From Bacteroides sp. (GTDB taxonomy: Bacteria; Bacteroidota; Bacteroidia; Bacteroidales; Bacteroidaceae), in assembly GCA_019412865.1 (NCBI GenBank), contig DXOJ01000043.1, positions 217-13,493 of the forward strand: DNA of 13,277 nucleotides. Reading direction: 5' to 3'. The notes beneath the pieces were generated by a model. It made no database searches. It was not told where the DNA came from and saw only the letters and a program-made list of their open reading frames with translations. This document shows positions 7,581 to 13,277 of this stretch, piece by piece (the first letter of the stretch is position 1; each line of letters begins with the position of its first letter). Position numbers and translations under genes: made by a program.

Positions 7581-8807
7581 TTAGATGTGATATACCTTCT
7601 CCACCTTATGGAGCACATTGCAGCAGTCGAGAACTACCTTACTCTTGAGGCGCTCTTCATTCTCAAATATGTGTTGGTGCTTAACGAGTACTACAACCAT
7701 ATCCATATCGCTGAGGAACTCGTCGAAGCTAGAGTACTGGTTCTCTGCAATCTTATGCCCTTCAAGAAATGGATCATAGCAGCAGAGAGGACGTGCGAGA
7801 TGACGCTCTTGTGCTTCGAGTATCTGGAGAGCCGGAGACTCGCGATAGTCATCTACATTCTCCTTGTAGGTGAGGCCGTAGAGACCCACCTTACGGTTGT
7901 CAGTGATGCCGTTCTCCTTCATAATCTCGTAGATGCGGTTAAGAACAAAAGTTGGCTGAGAGTCGTTGGTCTTCATTGACTCGTCGATAACCTTAGCGAG
8001 CTGAGGATAATCACCTACTAGGAACCAAGGATCTACTGAGATGCAGTGCCCCCCTACACCAGGACCTGGTTGAAGGATGTTAACGCGAGGGTGCATATTG
8101 CAGATGCGGATGATTTCATAAACATCCATATTGTCGTGACGGCAGATGCGTGCGAGCTCGTTGGCGAATGCGATGTTAACAGCACGGAATGTGTTCTCAA
8201 CAACCTTGGTCATCTCTGCAGTTCGGATGTCGGTAACGACAATGTCGCCCTGACAGAAGGATGCATAACATGACTTCACCTTCTCGCCAATCTCGCGAGA
8301 GTCGGCACCTACGGTACGGTTGTTATGAATGAGCTCATAGACCATATTGCCAGGGATGATGCGCTCAGGAGCATGAACAAGGTTGATGTCTTCACCAATC
8401 TTAAAGCCGTTCTCCTCAATGACAGGACGTACGAACTTGTCTATAGTGCCAGGGCTAACAGTTGACTCGATGACTACGGTTGCACCCTTAGGGCATACCT
8501 TCATAACTTCCTTTACGGCTGCTACTACATAGCAAGCATCTACCTTCTTTGAGAACTTGTCATAAGGAGTAGGTACTGAGACGATGTACATGTCTGTCTT
8601 CTGATACTCAGTGGTGAACTTTATACCTGCCCTGAGGGCGTTCTGGAAAAGTTCATCAAGACCATCCTCCTTGAAGGTGGTGTGACCTGCATTGAGGGTG
8701 TCAACGAGCTGCTTGTTATAGTCTGTACCAATAATCTCAACTCCGTGAGATGCCATCATGAGGGCTGTTGGAAGCCCAATATAGCCCAAGCCAATTACAT
8801 TAATCAT
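7581..8807 (-). CDS. wecC: UDP-N-acetyl-D-mannosamine dehydrogenase
   Basis: A 408-residue NAD-dependent enzyme that oxidises UDP-ManNAc twice to UDP-ManNAcA. The N-terminal Rossmann domain starts at once with NVIGLGYIGLPTALMMA and the NAD-ribose acid in GTDY (residues 27-30). ESTVSPGT (114-121) and HAPERIIPGNM (145-155) are family motifs. MTKVVENTFRAVNIAFANE (199-217) carries the conserved Lys201 and Asn205, and GPGVGGHCISVDPWFL (248-263) the catalytic Cys255. The His-Pro-Arg-Val-Asn-Ile-Leu stretch just before this (239-245) and the substrate loop are WecC/UDP-ManNAc-type rather than UDP-Glc-dehydrogenase-type. The C-terminal domain (from about 315, GLYGLTYKENVDDYRESPA) is standard. It works directly after WecB, encoded upstream at 9216-10388. 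The broken acetyltransferase gene lies between them. Confidence 0.93.
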   Translation of the reverse strand: MINVIGLGYIGLPTALMMASHGVEIIGTDYNKQLVDTLNAGHTTFKEDGLDELFQNALRAGIKFTTEYQKTDMYIVSVPTPYDKFSKKVDACYVVAAVKEVMKVCPKGATVVIESTVSPGTIDKFVRPVIEENGFKIGEDINLVHAPERIIPGNMVYELIHNNRTVGADSREIGEKVKSCYASFCQGDIVVTDIRTAEMTKVVENTFRAVNIAFANELARICRHDNMDVYEIIRICNMHPRVNILQPGPGVGGHCISVDPWFLVGDYPQLAKVIDESMKTNDSQPTFVLNRIYEIMKENGITDNRKVGLYGLTYKENVDDYRESPALQILEAQERHLARPLCCYDPFLEGHKIAENQYSSFDEFLSDMDMVVVLVKHQHIFENEERLKSKVVLDCCNVLHKVEKVYHI

Positions 8808-8837
8808 GTTGTTTACTATTATTTATTTTTGATTCTA

Positions 8838-9032
8838 TTACAATTTAATATTTACTTTTTCTCCATTCAATTTCTTAATGTATGCAGGATTACCAGCTAC
8901 CATATAATTGTTGGAAACGCTTTTCACCACAACAGATCCTGCTGCAATTATGACATTATCACCTATGGTAATATCGCCAAGGACAATTGCACCTGTAGCT
9001 ATTCTAACATTATTTCCAATTGTTGGCTTCAT
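8838..9032 (-). pseudogene. Serine-acetyltransferase-like protein, C-terminal fragment
   Basis: A 64-codon frame holding only the last beta-helix coils and tail of a CysE-like acetyltransferase: PTIGNNVRIATGAIVLGDI, then TIGDNVIIAAGSVVVKSV, then the CoA-site motif MVAGNPAYIKK. In intact relatives the Pro-Thr-Ile-Gly segment is preceded by some 60-80 residues with the first coils and the catalytic His; here these are missing. The ATG at 9030-9032 overlaps the stop of the N-terminal fragment (ATGA), so translation by coupling is possible, but a 64-residue piece without the catalytic His is unlikely to be an active enzyme. I read it, with 9029-9214, as one gene disrupted by an internal frame-shifting deletion. 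A sequencing or assembly error cannot produce this pattern by a simple one-base change, because coding sequence is absent. Confidence 0.75.
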
Positions 9033-9214
9033 AAGAGATTTCTGAAGGTTTTATTTTTCAGCAAAGTGATTATCAAGTTTTTTGCCCCACCTATTTCAGA
9101 TATTCCTTTTAGGTCGGCATCTATATACTCACTATTCTTGTAATACCCTATCAAGCATAAAGGCCATATGGGTAAGAAAAACAGAAACCGAATGAATAAA
9201 TCTATATAGTGCAT
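9029..9214 (-). pseudogene. Serine-acetyltransferase-like protein, N-terminal fragment
   Basis: A 61-codon frame starting 1 nt after the wecB stop. It encodes the hydrophobic and helical N-terminus of the small serine-acetyltransferase-like proteins of polysaccharide loci: FIRFLFFLPIWPLCLIG (residues 7-23), then EYIDADLKG (29-37) and KNKTFRNLL (53-61), ending in TGA. In intact relatives the Phe-Arg-Asn segment continues (usually into Tyr or Phe) towards the first beta-helix coils; here it stops and the next frame resumes at the late coils. Together the two pieces total about 125 residues against roughly 180-200 for an intact relative. The family assignment of this half comes mainly from its position and from its fit with the C-terminal fragment at 8838-9032. 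Confidence 0.7.
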
Positions 9215-9215
9215 A

Positions 9216-10388
9216 TTAACTATATCTTTCTATCTCTTCACCATTGAGGATACGTGCGATACGCTCACAAGCTTTGCCATCTCCGTATGGATTAACGGCT
9301 TGTGACATCTTGCGATATGCCTCTTCATCTTCGAGGAGAGTGCTGACTTCGGTCATGATCTTGTCGTAGTCAGTCCCTACAAGGTGGACGGTGCCAGAAG
9401 CAAGAGCTTCAGGACGCTCAGTGGTGTCACGCATCACGAGAACAGGTTTGCCAAGGCCTGGAGCTTCCTCCTGAATTCCTCCTGAATCGGTAAGAACGAT
9501 GGTGGCCTTCGACATGAGATGGACGAACTCAAGGTACTGGAGGGGCTCGATGAAAAAGAAGTTCGGACGAGTAAGATCTTCACCAAACACTTCATGGATA
9601 GGCTTGCGCACATTAGGGTTGAGGTGCATCGGGTAGACAAAATCAACCTCTGGATAGTTCTCAGAGAGGTCCTTCATGGCTGTAACCATACGGATGAAGC
9701 CGTCACCGAAGTTTTCTCTTCTATGGCCAGTAATCAGTACCAGCTTCTTACCACCATTGAGACGAGTCACATCATAGCCTGCTGCAGCAAGGACTTTATT
9801 CTGCTCCTCTGCAAGAGCTTCGTCTATCTTAAGCTTATCGACCACCATGTGAAGTGCATCGACGACGGTGTTGCCGGTGACGTAAATGCTACCATGAGCT
9901 TTCTCTTCAAGGAGGTTCTTCTCGGAGAGTAGAGTTGGCGAAAAGTTATAGGTGGCTATGCGACCAGTAATCTGACGGTTCATCTCCTCTGGCCATGGGC
10001 TGTAGATGTTATGGGTGCGAAGACCAGCTTCTACGTGACCTACAGGAATCTGTGCGTAGAACGCTGCAAGAGCACTTGCGGTGGATGTGGTAGTATCACC
10101 ATGTACAAATACCACATCAGGACGGCACTCCTTGAACACATCACGAAGTCCAGTGAGGACACGTGCAGTAACATCGGTGAGGTCCTGACCTTGCTTCATG
10201 ATGTTTAGGTCATAATCCGGCTTCACATCGAAGATCTGGAGCACTTGGTCGAGCATTTCACGATGCTGACCTGTGACGCATACAATGGTTTCAAACTCTT
10301 CCGATCTCTTCTGGAACTCCTTCACTAATGGGCACATTTTGATTGCCTCAGGACGTGTTCCGAAAACTAACATGACTTTCTTTGCCAT
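9216..10388 (-). CDS. wecB: UDP-N-acetylglucosamine 2-epimerase (non-hydrolysing)
   Basis: A 390-residue cytoplasmic GT-B-fold epimerase that interconverts UDP-GlcNAc and UDP-ManNAc. Nearly every family motif is visible: VFGTRPEAIKM (residues 8-18), VTGQHREMLDQ (38-48), VFVHGDTTT (93-101), GHVEAGLRT (117-125), PEEMNRQ (133-139), ITGHRRENFG (219-228), TDSGGIQEEAPGLGKP (300-315) and TTERPEA (322-328). Length is as expected. The product feeds WecC (7581-8807) to give UDP-ManNAcA. It starts 25 nt after capE. It is paralogous to the partial CapG-like epimerase at 12706-13277, but its HRREN and SDSGGIQEEA motifs are of the true WecB type, so the two probably act on different substrates. Confidence 0.95.
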   Translation of the reverse strand: MAKKVMLVFGTRPEAIKMCPLVKEFQKRSEEFETIVCVTGQHREMLDQVLQIFDVKPDYDLNIMKQGQDLTDVTARVLTGLRDVFKECRPDVVFVHGDTTTSTASALAAFYAQIPVGHVEAGLRTHNIYSPWPEEMNRQITGRIATYNFSPTLLSEKNLLEEKAHGSIYVTGNTVVDALHMVVDKLKIDEALAEEQNKVLAAAGYDVTRLNGGKKLVLITGHRRENFGDGFIRMVTAMKDLSENYPEVDFVYPMHLNPNVRKPIHEVFGEDLTRPNFFFIEPLQYLEFVHLMSKATIVLTDSGGIQEEAPGLGKPVLVMRDTTERPEALASGTVHLVGTDYDKIMTEVSTLLEDEEAYRKMSQAVNPYGDGKACERIARILNGEEIERYS

Positions 10389-10413
10389 AATATATCTCTG
10401 TTTTTAGAAAGTT

Positions 10414-11463
10414 TTACTTCGCAAGATTTGCAATTCCATTGAGCTCATTCTGGATGTATTCAAGAGCAACAATCTTGGCCTTAGTCTCTTCAAGGTTCAG
10501 ACGACGAGTATTGTCTGAGTTGAACTCCAACAACTCACATCGTTTTGAATTACCTTCAGTAAAGTACTGATCGTAGTTCAAACTACGGTTATCAGCCGGC
10601 ACGCGATAGAAGTCACCCATATCCTCTGCCTTGGCGCACTCCTCATTAGTAAGGAGAGTCTCATACATCTTCTCGCCGTGGCGGATACCGATAACTTTGA
10701 TGTCTTCCTTCTTACCTCCGAAAAGCTCACAAACAGCTTCACCCTGGGTCTGGATGGTGCAGGCAGGTGCTTTCTGAACAAGGATATCCCCGTTCTGACC
10801 ATGTTCAAAGGCGAAGAGGACGAGATCAACAGCTTCTTCAAGACTCATGATGAAACGTGTCATCTTTGGCTCTGTGAGAGTAATAGGATTACCATTGCGA
10901 ATCTGATCGATCCACAAAGGGATAACTGAACCACGAGAACACATGACATTACCATAACGAGTACAGCAAATCTTGGTGTCACCTGAATAGCGGCTCTTTG
11001 CTACTGCAATCTTCTCTTCGATGGCCTTGGTAATACCCATCGCATTGATTGGATACGCAGCCTTATCCGTTGACAGACAGATAACTGCACCAACTTTTGC
11101 CTCAATGGCAGCGGTAAGGACATTATCTGTACCAATTACATTTGTCTTGACGGCTTCCATTGGGAAAAATTCGCAAGAAGGAACCTGCTTGAGGGCAGCT
11201 GCATGGAAGATGTAGTCAACACCAGGCATAGCATTCTTGCACGACTGGAGGTTACGCACATCGCCGATGAAGAACTTGATTTTGCTTGCATGTTCAGGAT
11301 ATTTTGTCTGATATTCATGGCGCATATCATCCTGTTTCTTCTCGTCGCGGGAGAAGATGCGAATCTCTGCGATATCTGTTTTCAAAAAACGATTAAGAAC
11401 TGCATTGCCAAAGGAACCAGTACCTCCGGTAATCATAAGGGTTTTACCTGCAAAAATTGACAT
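10414..11463 (-). CDS. capE: UDP-GlcNAc 4,6-dehydratase/epimerase of the CapE type
   Basis: A 349-residue extended short-chain dehydrogenase, predicted to start UDP-N-acetyl-L-fucosamine synthesis by inverting 4,6-dehydration of UDP-GlcNAc plus further epimerisation. NADP-binding TGGTGSFGN (residues 12-20), FSRDEKKQDDMR (37-48), FIGDVRN (65-71) and FHAAALKQVPSCE (86-98) are typical of the CapE/WbjB/FlaA1 group. STDKAAYPINAMGITK (131-146) is the active-site segment. The usual SDR Tyr of the YxxxK pair is Met142 here, with Lys146 kept; as I recall this Met is normal for CapE-type enzymes, so it supports the subfamily and is not a defect. RHGEKMYETLLTNEE near 260-274 is the family C-terminal motif. 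It follows capF by 23 nt; the capG-capF-capE order is the reverse of S. aureus. Confidence 0.92.
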   Translation of the reverse strand: MSIFAGKTLMITGGTGSFGNAVLNRFLKTDIAEIRIFSRDEKKQDDMRHEYQTKYPEHASKIKFFIGDVRNLQSCKNAMPGVDYIFHAAALKQVPSCEFFPMEAVKTNVIGTDNVLTAAIEAKVGAVICLSTDKAAYPINAMGITKAIEEKIAVAKSRYSGDTKICCTRYGNVMCSRGSVIPLWIDQIRNGNPITLTEPKMTRFIMSLEEAVDLVLFAFEHGQNGDILVQKAPACTIQTQGEAVCELFGGKKEDIKVIGIRHGEKMYETLLTNEECAKAEDMGDFYRVPADNRSLNYDQYFTEGNSKRCELLEFNSDNTRRLNLEETKAKIVALEYIQNELNGIANLAK

Positions 11464-11486
11464 ATTATTATAATGTGTTTCGATTA

Positions 11487-12701
11487 TTACTCTTTATCTA
11501 CTTTGTCGAAATACGTGTCAGGTCTCTCTGGATTGAATATCTCATTGCAATACATCACTGTCACCAAATCTTGTGTATTAGAAAGGTTGATGATGTTGTG
11601 AGTATAGCCAGGAAGCATGATCACGCTCTGGATATGATCACCACTTACTTCGTATTCAAGAATCTCTGCATTAGGGTCATTTTCATTACGAAGCTGAATG
11701 AGTCCATGACCTGAAACAACGATGAACTGCTCCCACTTGGTGTGATGCCAATGCTCACCCTTAGTGATTCCCGGTTTGCTGATATTGATCGAAACCTGAC
11801 CACAATTAAGTGTATGCACAAGTTCTGCAAAAGAACCTCTATTATCGCAATTCATCTTCAAATCAAAGATTGCCTTCTCTTTTGGAAGATAACTGAGATA
11901 TGTGCTGAACAGACGTTTTGCAAAAGAGTCTGCTGGTATATCTGGAATCATCAAGGTTTTTGGCATCTCGGCAAACTTGTGTAGAAGTTCAACTATCTTT
12001 CCAAGCTTTACATGATGGGTTACAGGAGTGGCACAATAACGTCCTTCTGAAGTGAGTACTGTCTCAACACCATCGAACTCGCAATGGTGTTCCTCACCTT
12101 TCAATGCGTATATCAACTCCTCTACCAAGTCATCAATATAGAGGAGTTCCATATCAACAGTTGGGTCATTGACTTGTATGGGCAGGTCATTGGCGATGTT
12201 GTTGCAAAAGGTTGCTACTGCTGAATTGTAGTTTGGCCGACACCACTTGCCATAGATGTTAGGGAAACGATAGACAAGCACCTTAGCTCCTGTCTCTTCT
12301 CCATACTGGAACATCAATTCTTCACCAGCCTTCTTACTCTTGCCATATTCGCTGTTTCCGAAACGGCCTGCAAGGGTGGCTTGGATTGAGCTGCTAATCA
12401 TCACAGGACAGTTGTTCTTATACTTCTTTAGAGTATTCAGGAGGACTGTAGCGAAGCCGAAGTTGCCTTCCATAAGCTCTTTTGGATCTCGTGGACGATT
12501 GACACCTGCAAGGTTGAAAACGAAGTCACAATCCTTACACCACTGGGCAAGTTGCTCGGGTGTGGAGTCAAGGTCATACTCGAAAACTTCGTCTATAACC
12601 AAGTCACCATAGCACTTTGCCTTGCCAGTCTTGATATTGTTGAGTTGAGCACAAAGGTTCTTACCTACGAATCCTTTGGCACCAGTTACTAGAACTTTCA
12701 T
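11487..12701 (-). CDS. capF: UDP-2-acetamido-2,6-dideoxy-hexulose reductase, CapF type (SDR plus cupin)
   Basis: A 404-residue two-domain enzyme for the second step of UDP-N-acetyl-L-fucosamine synthesis. The N-terminal SDR domain has the dinucleotide motif VTGAKGFVGKNL (residues 5-16), FNLAGVNRP (62-70), and the catalytic Tyr119 and Lys123 in SEYGKSK. It is predicted to reduce the 4-keto sugar with NADPH. From about residue 285 a cupin domain follows: NRGSFAEL (287-294), then KGEHWHHTKWEQF (314-326), whose His317, His319 or His320 and Glu324 would bind a metal, and GYTHNI (365-370) with another His ligand. In CapF the cupin handles an epimerisation step before reduction. It is slightly longer than the roughly 370 residues I expect for CapF. 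It starts 4 nt after the capG-like gene. Confidence 0.93.
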   Translation of the reverse strand: MKVLVTGAKGFVGKNLCAQLNNIKTGKAKCYGDLVIDEVFEYDLDSTPEQLAQWCKDCDFVFNLAGVNRPRDPKELMEGNFGFATVLLNTLKKYKNNCPVMISSSIQATLAGRFGNSEYGKSKKAGEELMFQYGEETGAKVLVYRFPNIYGKWCRPNYNSAVATFCNNIANDLPIQVNDPTVDMELLYIDDLVEELIYALKGEEHHCEFDGVETVLTSEGRYCATPVTHHVKLGKIVELLHKFAEMPKTLMIPDIPADSFAKRLFSTYLSYLPKEKAIFDLKMNCDNRGSFAELVHTLNCGQVSINISKPGITKGEHWHHTKWEQFIVVSGHGLIQLRNENDPNAEILEYEVSGDHIQSVIMLPGYTHNIINLSNTQDLVTVMYCNEIFNPERPDTYFDKVDKE

Positions 12702-12705
12702 TGCT

Positions 12706-13277
12706 TTAGATTTCTTTTCTCCACACCATCTTATTTACAACCCCAACGTATGACTGGATGATTTTGACCACCTTGGTTGATACATTCTCATCAATATAGT
12801 TAGGTACAGGTGTACCATAGTCACCACTCTTAACGAGTTCAACAGCAGTATCTACGCTTTGGAGGAGACCTTTCTCGTCGATGCCTGAAAGGATGAAGCC
12901 CGCCTTGTCGAGTGATTCCGGACGTTCTGTAGAGGTTCGGATGCAGACTGCTGGGAAAGGATGGCCTACGCTTGTGAAGAAGCTGCTCTCCTCTGGAAGT
13001 GTACCTGAGTCTGATACCACTGCAAAGGCATTCATCTGGAGGCAATTGTAATCGTGGAATCCAAGAGGCTGCTGAACCTGTACACGTGAGTCAAGCTGGA
13101 AGCTAGATGATGCGAGACGGTTGCGACTGCGTGGGTGACAGCTGTAAAGGATTGGCATATCGTACTTCTCAGCCATAGCATTAATGGCAGAGAAGAGACT
13201 GAGGAAGTTCTTCTCGGTGTCAATATTCTCCTCGCGATGAGCTGAGAGAAGAATGTACTTGCCCTTCTCCAAACCAA
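12706..13277 (-). CDS. capG: UDP-N-acetyl-sugar 2-epimerase, CapG/WbjD type, C-terminal half (cut by window edge)
   Basis: This frame is open to the right edge of the window. The first possible start, a TTG at 13270-13272, lies inside conserved sequence (Gly-Leu-Glu-Lys-Gly-Lys before YILLSAHREEN), so it is an internal Leu and the gene begins outside. About 190 residues, the C-terminal half of a GT-B epimerase, are present: LLSAHREENID, YSCHPRSRNRL, QPLGFHDYNCLQ, VVSDSGTLPEES and IRTSTERPESLDKAG. The Ala-His-Arg-Glu-Glu-Asn and Ser-Asp-Ser-Gly-Thr-Leu-Pro-Glu-Glu-Ser variants, compared with WecB, and the capF/capE neighbours indicate the CapG/WbjD group. That enzyme 2-epimerises UDP-N-acetyl-L-pneumosamine-type product to UDP-N-acetyl-L-fucosamine, the last step of the pathway. 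Its stop lies 4 nt before capF. Confidence 0.88.
   Translation of the reverse strand, partial: GLEKGKYILLSAHREENIDTEKNFLSLFSAINAMAEKYDMPILYSCHPRSRNRLASSSFQLDSRVQVQQPLGFHDYNCLQMNAFAVVSDSGTLPEESSFFTSVGHPFPAVCIRTSTERPESLDKAGFILSGIDEKGLLQSVDTAVELVKSGDYGTPVPNYIDENVSTKVVKIIQSYVGVVNKMVWRKEI

Larger units (their letters stand above)
1..13277 (-). other. Polysaccharide biosynthesis operon, interior segment
   Basis: All genes share one strand. From high to low coordinates the intergenic distances are 4, 23, 25 and 1 nt, a 4-nt overlap, then 30 and 88 nt, two 4-nt overlaps, then 2, 23 and 31 nt, a 4-nt overlap and a 14-nt overlap. The four ATGA junctions (9029-9032, 6023-6026, 5424-5427, 1205-1208) indicate translational coupling. 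No promoter-like -7 box (TAnnTTTG) or terminator hairpin was found in the gaps. Promoter, regulatory genes, priming transferase and export genes must lie beyond the window. Single-transcript status is inferred from the layout. Confidence 0.7.

Noticed and set aside
7587..7979. 130-codon plus-strand frame opposite wecC
   Set aside because: Mirror-strand frame of a well-supported wecC gene; the peptide has no recognisable motif.
8682..9143. 153-codon plus-strand frame
   Set aside because: It is antisense to the wecC start and the acetyltransferase fragments, has no recognisable domain and a low-complexity composition. The minus-strand frames have clear family motifs.
9519..9932. 137-codon plus-strand frame opposite wecB
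   Set aside because: Antisense to a strongly conserved wecB; no protein-family signal.
13270..13272. TTG as the start codon of the right-edge epimerase gene
   Set aside because: It lies in the middle of a conserved GT-B domain and the frame stays open to the window edge, so it is an internal Leu of a gene cut by the window.
1..13277. tRNA, rRNA, CRISPR array, insertion sequence or phage genes
   Set aside because: No repeat arrays, transposase or integrase motifs, or RNA-gene signatures were recognised, and almost all of the sequence is occupied by coding frames.

Overview
The window is part of a capsular or O-antigen-type polysaccharide locus, probably from the order Bacteroidales (Bacteroides/Prevotella type). 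The evidence for that assignment is indirect: moderate-to-low GC, A/T-rich gene starts without clear Shine-Dalgarno sequences, and a gene set (EpsG-family polymerase, pyruvyl-transferase family protein, nitroreductase-family protein with a long N-terminal extension, ATP-grasp protein) that is common in polysaccharide loci of that group. All genes lie on the minus strand, so transcription runs from high to low coordinates. They are tightly packed: four start/stop overlaps of the ATGA type, gaps mostly of 1-31 nt, and a largest gap of 88 nt. I see no convincing promoter, terminator, tRNA, rRNA, IS element or CRISPR, and no gene-free stretch over 300 nt. The window looks like the interior of one long operon, cut at both ends.

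Promoter-proximal block (13277 down to about 7581): nucleotide-sugar synthesis. The genes are capG-like (partial), capF and capE, predicted to convert UDP-GlcNAc to UDP-N-acetyl-L-fucosamine, then wecB and wecC, predicted to make UDP-ManNAc and UDP-ManNAcA. Both sugars occur in Staphylococcus aureus type 5/8 capsules, so the glycan here may share that pair. Between wecB and wecC lies a serine-acetyltransferase-like gene broken by an internal deletion (8838-9214).

Assembly and decoration block (7492 down to 1): a Wzx flippase, a left-handed beta-helix O-acyltransferase, a nitroreductase-family protein, a polysaccharide pyruvyl transferase family protein, a caspase-like protease, an EpsG-family polymerase, a GT-B glycosyltransferase, and the first 33 codons of an ATP-grasp enzyme. 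Together these would build activated sugars, assemble and decorate a repeat unit, flip it and polymerise it. The priming transferase, the export machinery and most glycosyltransferases must lie outside the window.

The most unusual item is the stand-alone caspase-fold protein (2433-3263). It has a clear His-Gly / Asp-Ala-Cys dyad and sits in-line, co-directionally and with small gaps between the pyruvyl transferase and the polymerase. A cysteine protease has no obvious place in glycan assembly. It may be a regulator or processor of the capsule machinery, or a defence or cell-death gene carried within a variable capsule locus.
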